Assembly (NCBI RefSeq): GCF_025766255.1
Contig: NW_026516927.1
Location: 1 to 18,157 of the forward strand
From: Zychaea mexicana
Taxonomy: Eukaryota; Mucoromycota; Mucoromycetes; Mucorales; Lichtheimiaceae
Direction of reading: 5' to 3'
DNA length: 18,157 bases
The notes beneath the pieces are model-generated. The model did not search any database, was not told where the DNA came from, and saw only the letters and a list, made by a program, of their open reading frames with translations. Position numbers and translations under genes: made by a program. Every line of letters begins with the position of its first letter. The stretch's first letter is position 1. Shown one piece after another: positions 17,300 to 18,157 of this stretch.

Positions 17300-18157
17300 A
17301 TATACATTAAAACTGCTATCATAGGGTACCAGCTCCACTCCTGCTCCCACAGCACCACCAACAACAATTACTACTGAAAACCAAGATATGGAAGATGAGG
17401 GTGGTGATAATAACGACAACAGTGATGATAGCGACGACGAAGATGAAGATGCACTTGGTAGTCAAAGAGGATCCCAACGAAATTCAACCACTACAATACC
17501 AGCCCCGTTAACAATAGGATTGATTCCTGAAGTTCACCAATATCTGCCAGCTGGATTCGACATAACTGATCGTTGGCATCGATATAAAATGAAGTCATTG
17601 GATATTGCAAGCAAACATAACTTACATGTACCCCATCACCCTCAAAAAGTAATGTAAGTATTATTTTAGAAGAAACAAATAGTTAACAAAGAATGCATCT
17701 AAGCTTATTATTGAAATTGACTATAGGTCATTGTATCACGTCATGTTACTTTGTCCTGATACCAGTGATGATGATATGATCGAGTTATTTGGCATTGATA
17801 TACTGGATACAATTTATACACATTTCAAAAACAAATACTTTGATCGAAGCATTGAGTTTGATATAAGCTTATTCAACAAATCAAAGATATTGTTGAAGTA
17901 AGTCGAGGATAAAATAGAAATGAGAGAGAGAGAAGGAGATGCTTACTGCATCTTCATTTATAGCAATTAAAAGAGGGTGACAAGGAAATGAGTCGTACCA
18001 AGGCTATCATCCAATTAGCCAACATAATGGAACGTACTCAAGATCACAATATTCCCATCCTTCAAATACTCATCAACTGGTCATCATTATGTAAATCACA
18101 TATGCCATACCACTTATGAAAAAAGCATTATCTATTAACTAAAATCAACATCAGTGT
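17300..18157 (+). pseudogene. Truncated second copy of family gene 1 (segmental duplication, copy B)
   Basis: This copy corresponds to 8913-9773 of gene 1 and runs off the right edge. It starts within the former intron 2, so exons 1-2 and the donor are absent; exon 3 (17325-17653) is intact and encodes the same acidic stretch, with a few substitutions (for example NKHNLHVSSHLQ becomes SKHNLHVPHHPQ). The following exon has lost one base near 17877-17880 (FKKIKDIVE in copy A becomes FNKSKILLK), a frameshift. The donor after QILIN is GTCATC instead of GTAAAT. With no promoter, first exons or frame, it is a pseudogene fragment. Confidence 0.85.

Noticed and set aside
17388..17657. The 89-codon acidic frames at 9001-9270 and 17388-17657 as stand-alone genes
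   Set aside because: Both begin at an internal Met of an exon that opens at 8938 (17325) and end in the first codons of an intron (GTAAGT).
1..18157. CRISPR array, rRNA or tRNA genes, bacterial operons
   Set aside because: No spaced short repeats, no tRNA cloverleaf or rRNA-like sequence was noticed, and the intron structure is eukaryotic.

Overview
This window looks like a repeat-rich, AT-rich stretch of a fungal nuclear genome, most likely an early-diverging fungus of the Mucoromycota type. The reasons are the many short spliceosomal introns (about 70-115 bases, GTAAGT-like donors), a TATA-box promoter, LINE and cut-and-paste transposon debris, and multi-exon members of a repetitive gene family whose style I associate with that group. 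The species cannot be fixed from the sequence.

Layout. Positions 1-730 hold only weak fragments. A dead LINE tail lies on the minus strand (734-1653). Bases 2294-6133 are a dead Mutator-like element (MULE) with about 76-base terminal inverted repeats; it carries a FAR1/MULE/SWIM-type transposase and, downstream, a degraded OTU-type cysteine protease domain. A second LINE tail lies on the plus strand (7433-7664). A 223-base tandem duplication (7888-8328) and a TATA box lead into family gene 1 (8414-11862, plus). I could trace at least eleven exons in gene 1, and one of its introns contains a very AT-rich, dead Merlin/IS1595-type transposon. After 1 kb with nothing recognisable comes family gene 2 (12889-15878, minus). 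It has thirteen exons, almost all in matching phase, and encodes a candidate PD-(D/E)XK nuclease core. Its second intron carries a 364-base TA-flanked MITE inserted directly beside the splice donor. Upstream of gene 2 is a palindrome and a cluster of five GTGCAC sites. Next is a single-exon ORF that resembles a ubiquitin-specific-protease-like cysteine peptidase (16257 to about 17295, minus). The window ends in a second, truncated and frameshifted copy of gene 1 (17300-18157) whose breakpoint lies inside a gene 1 intron and abuts the open 5' end of the peptidase ORF.

How the parts relate. Genes 1 and 2 appear to be distant relatives: an N-terminal helical region, an acidic or low-complexity linker, a mid-region ending in a '(Y/L)xP(V/I)(I/L)xxxF' block, then (in gene 2) a nuclease-like core. 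Gene 1 has no visible counterpart of the nuclease core, and the gap coincides with the Merlin insertion. The picture is of a multi-copy nuclease-like family being duplicated, truncated and invaded by transposons. All exon models and functional calls come from reading the sequence by eye; no database search was possible.
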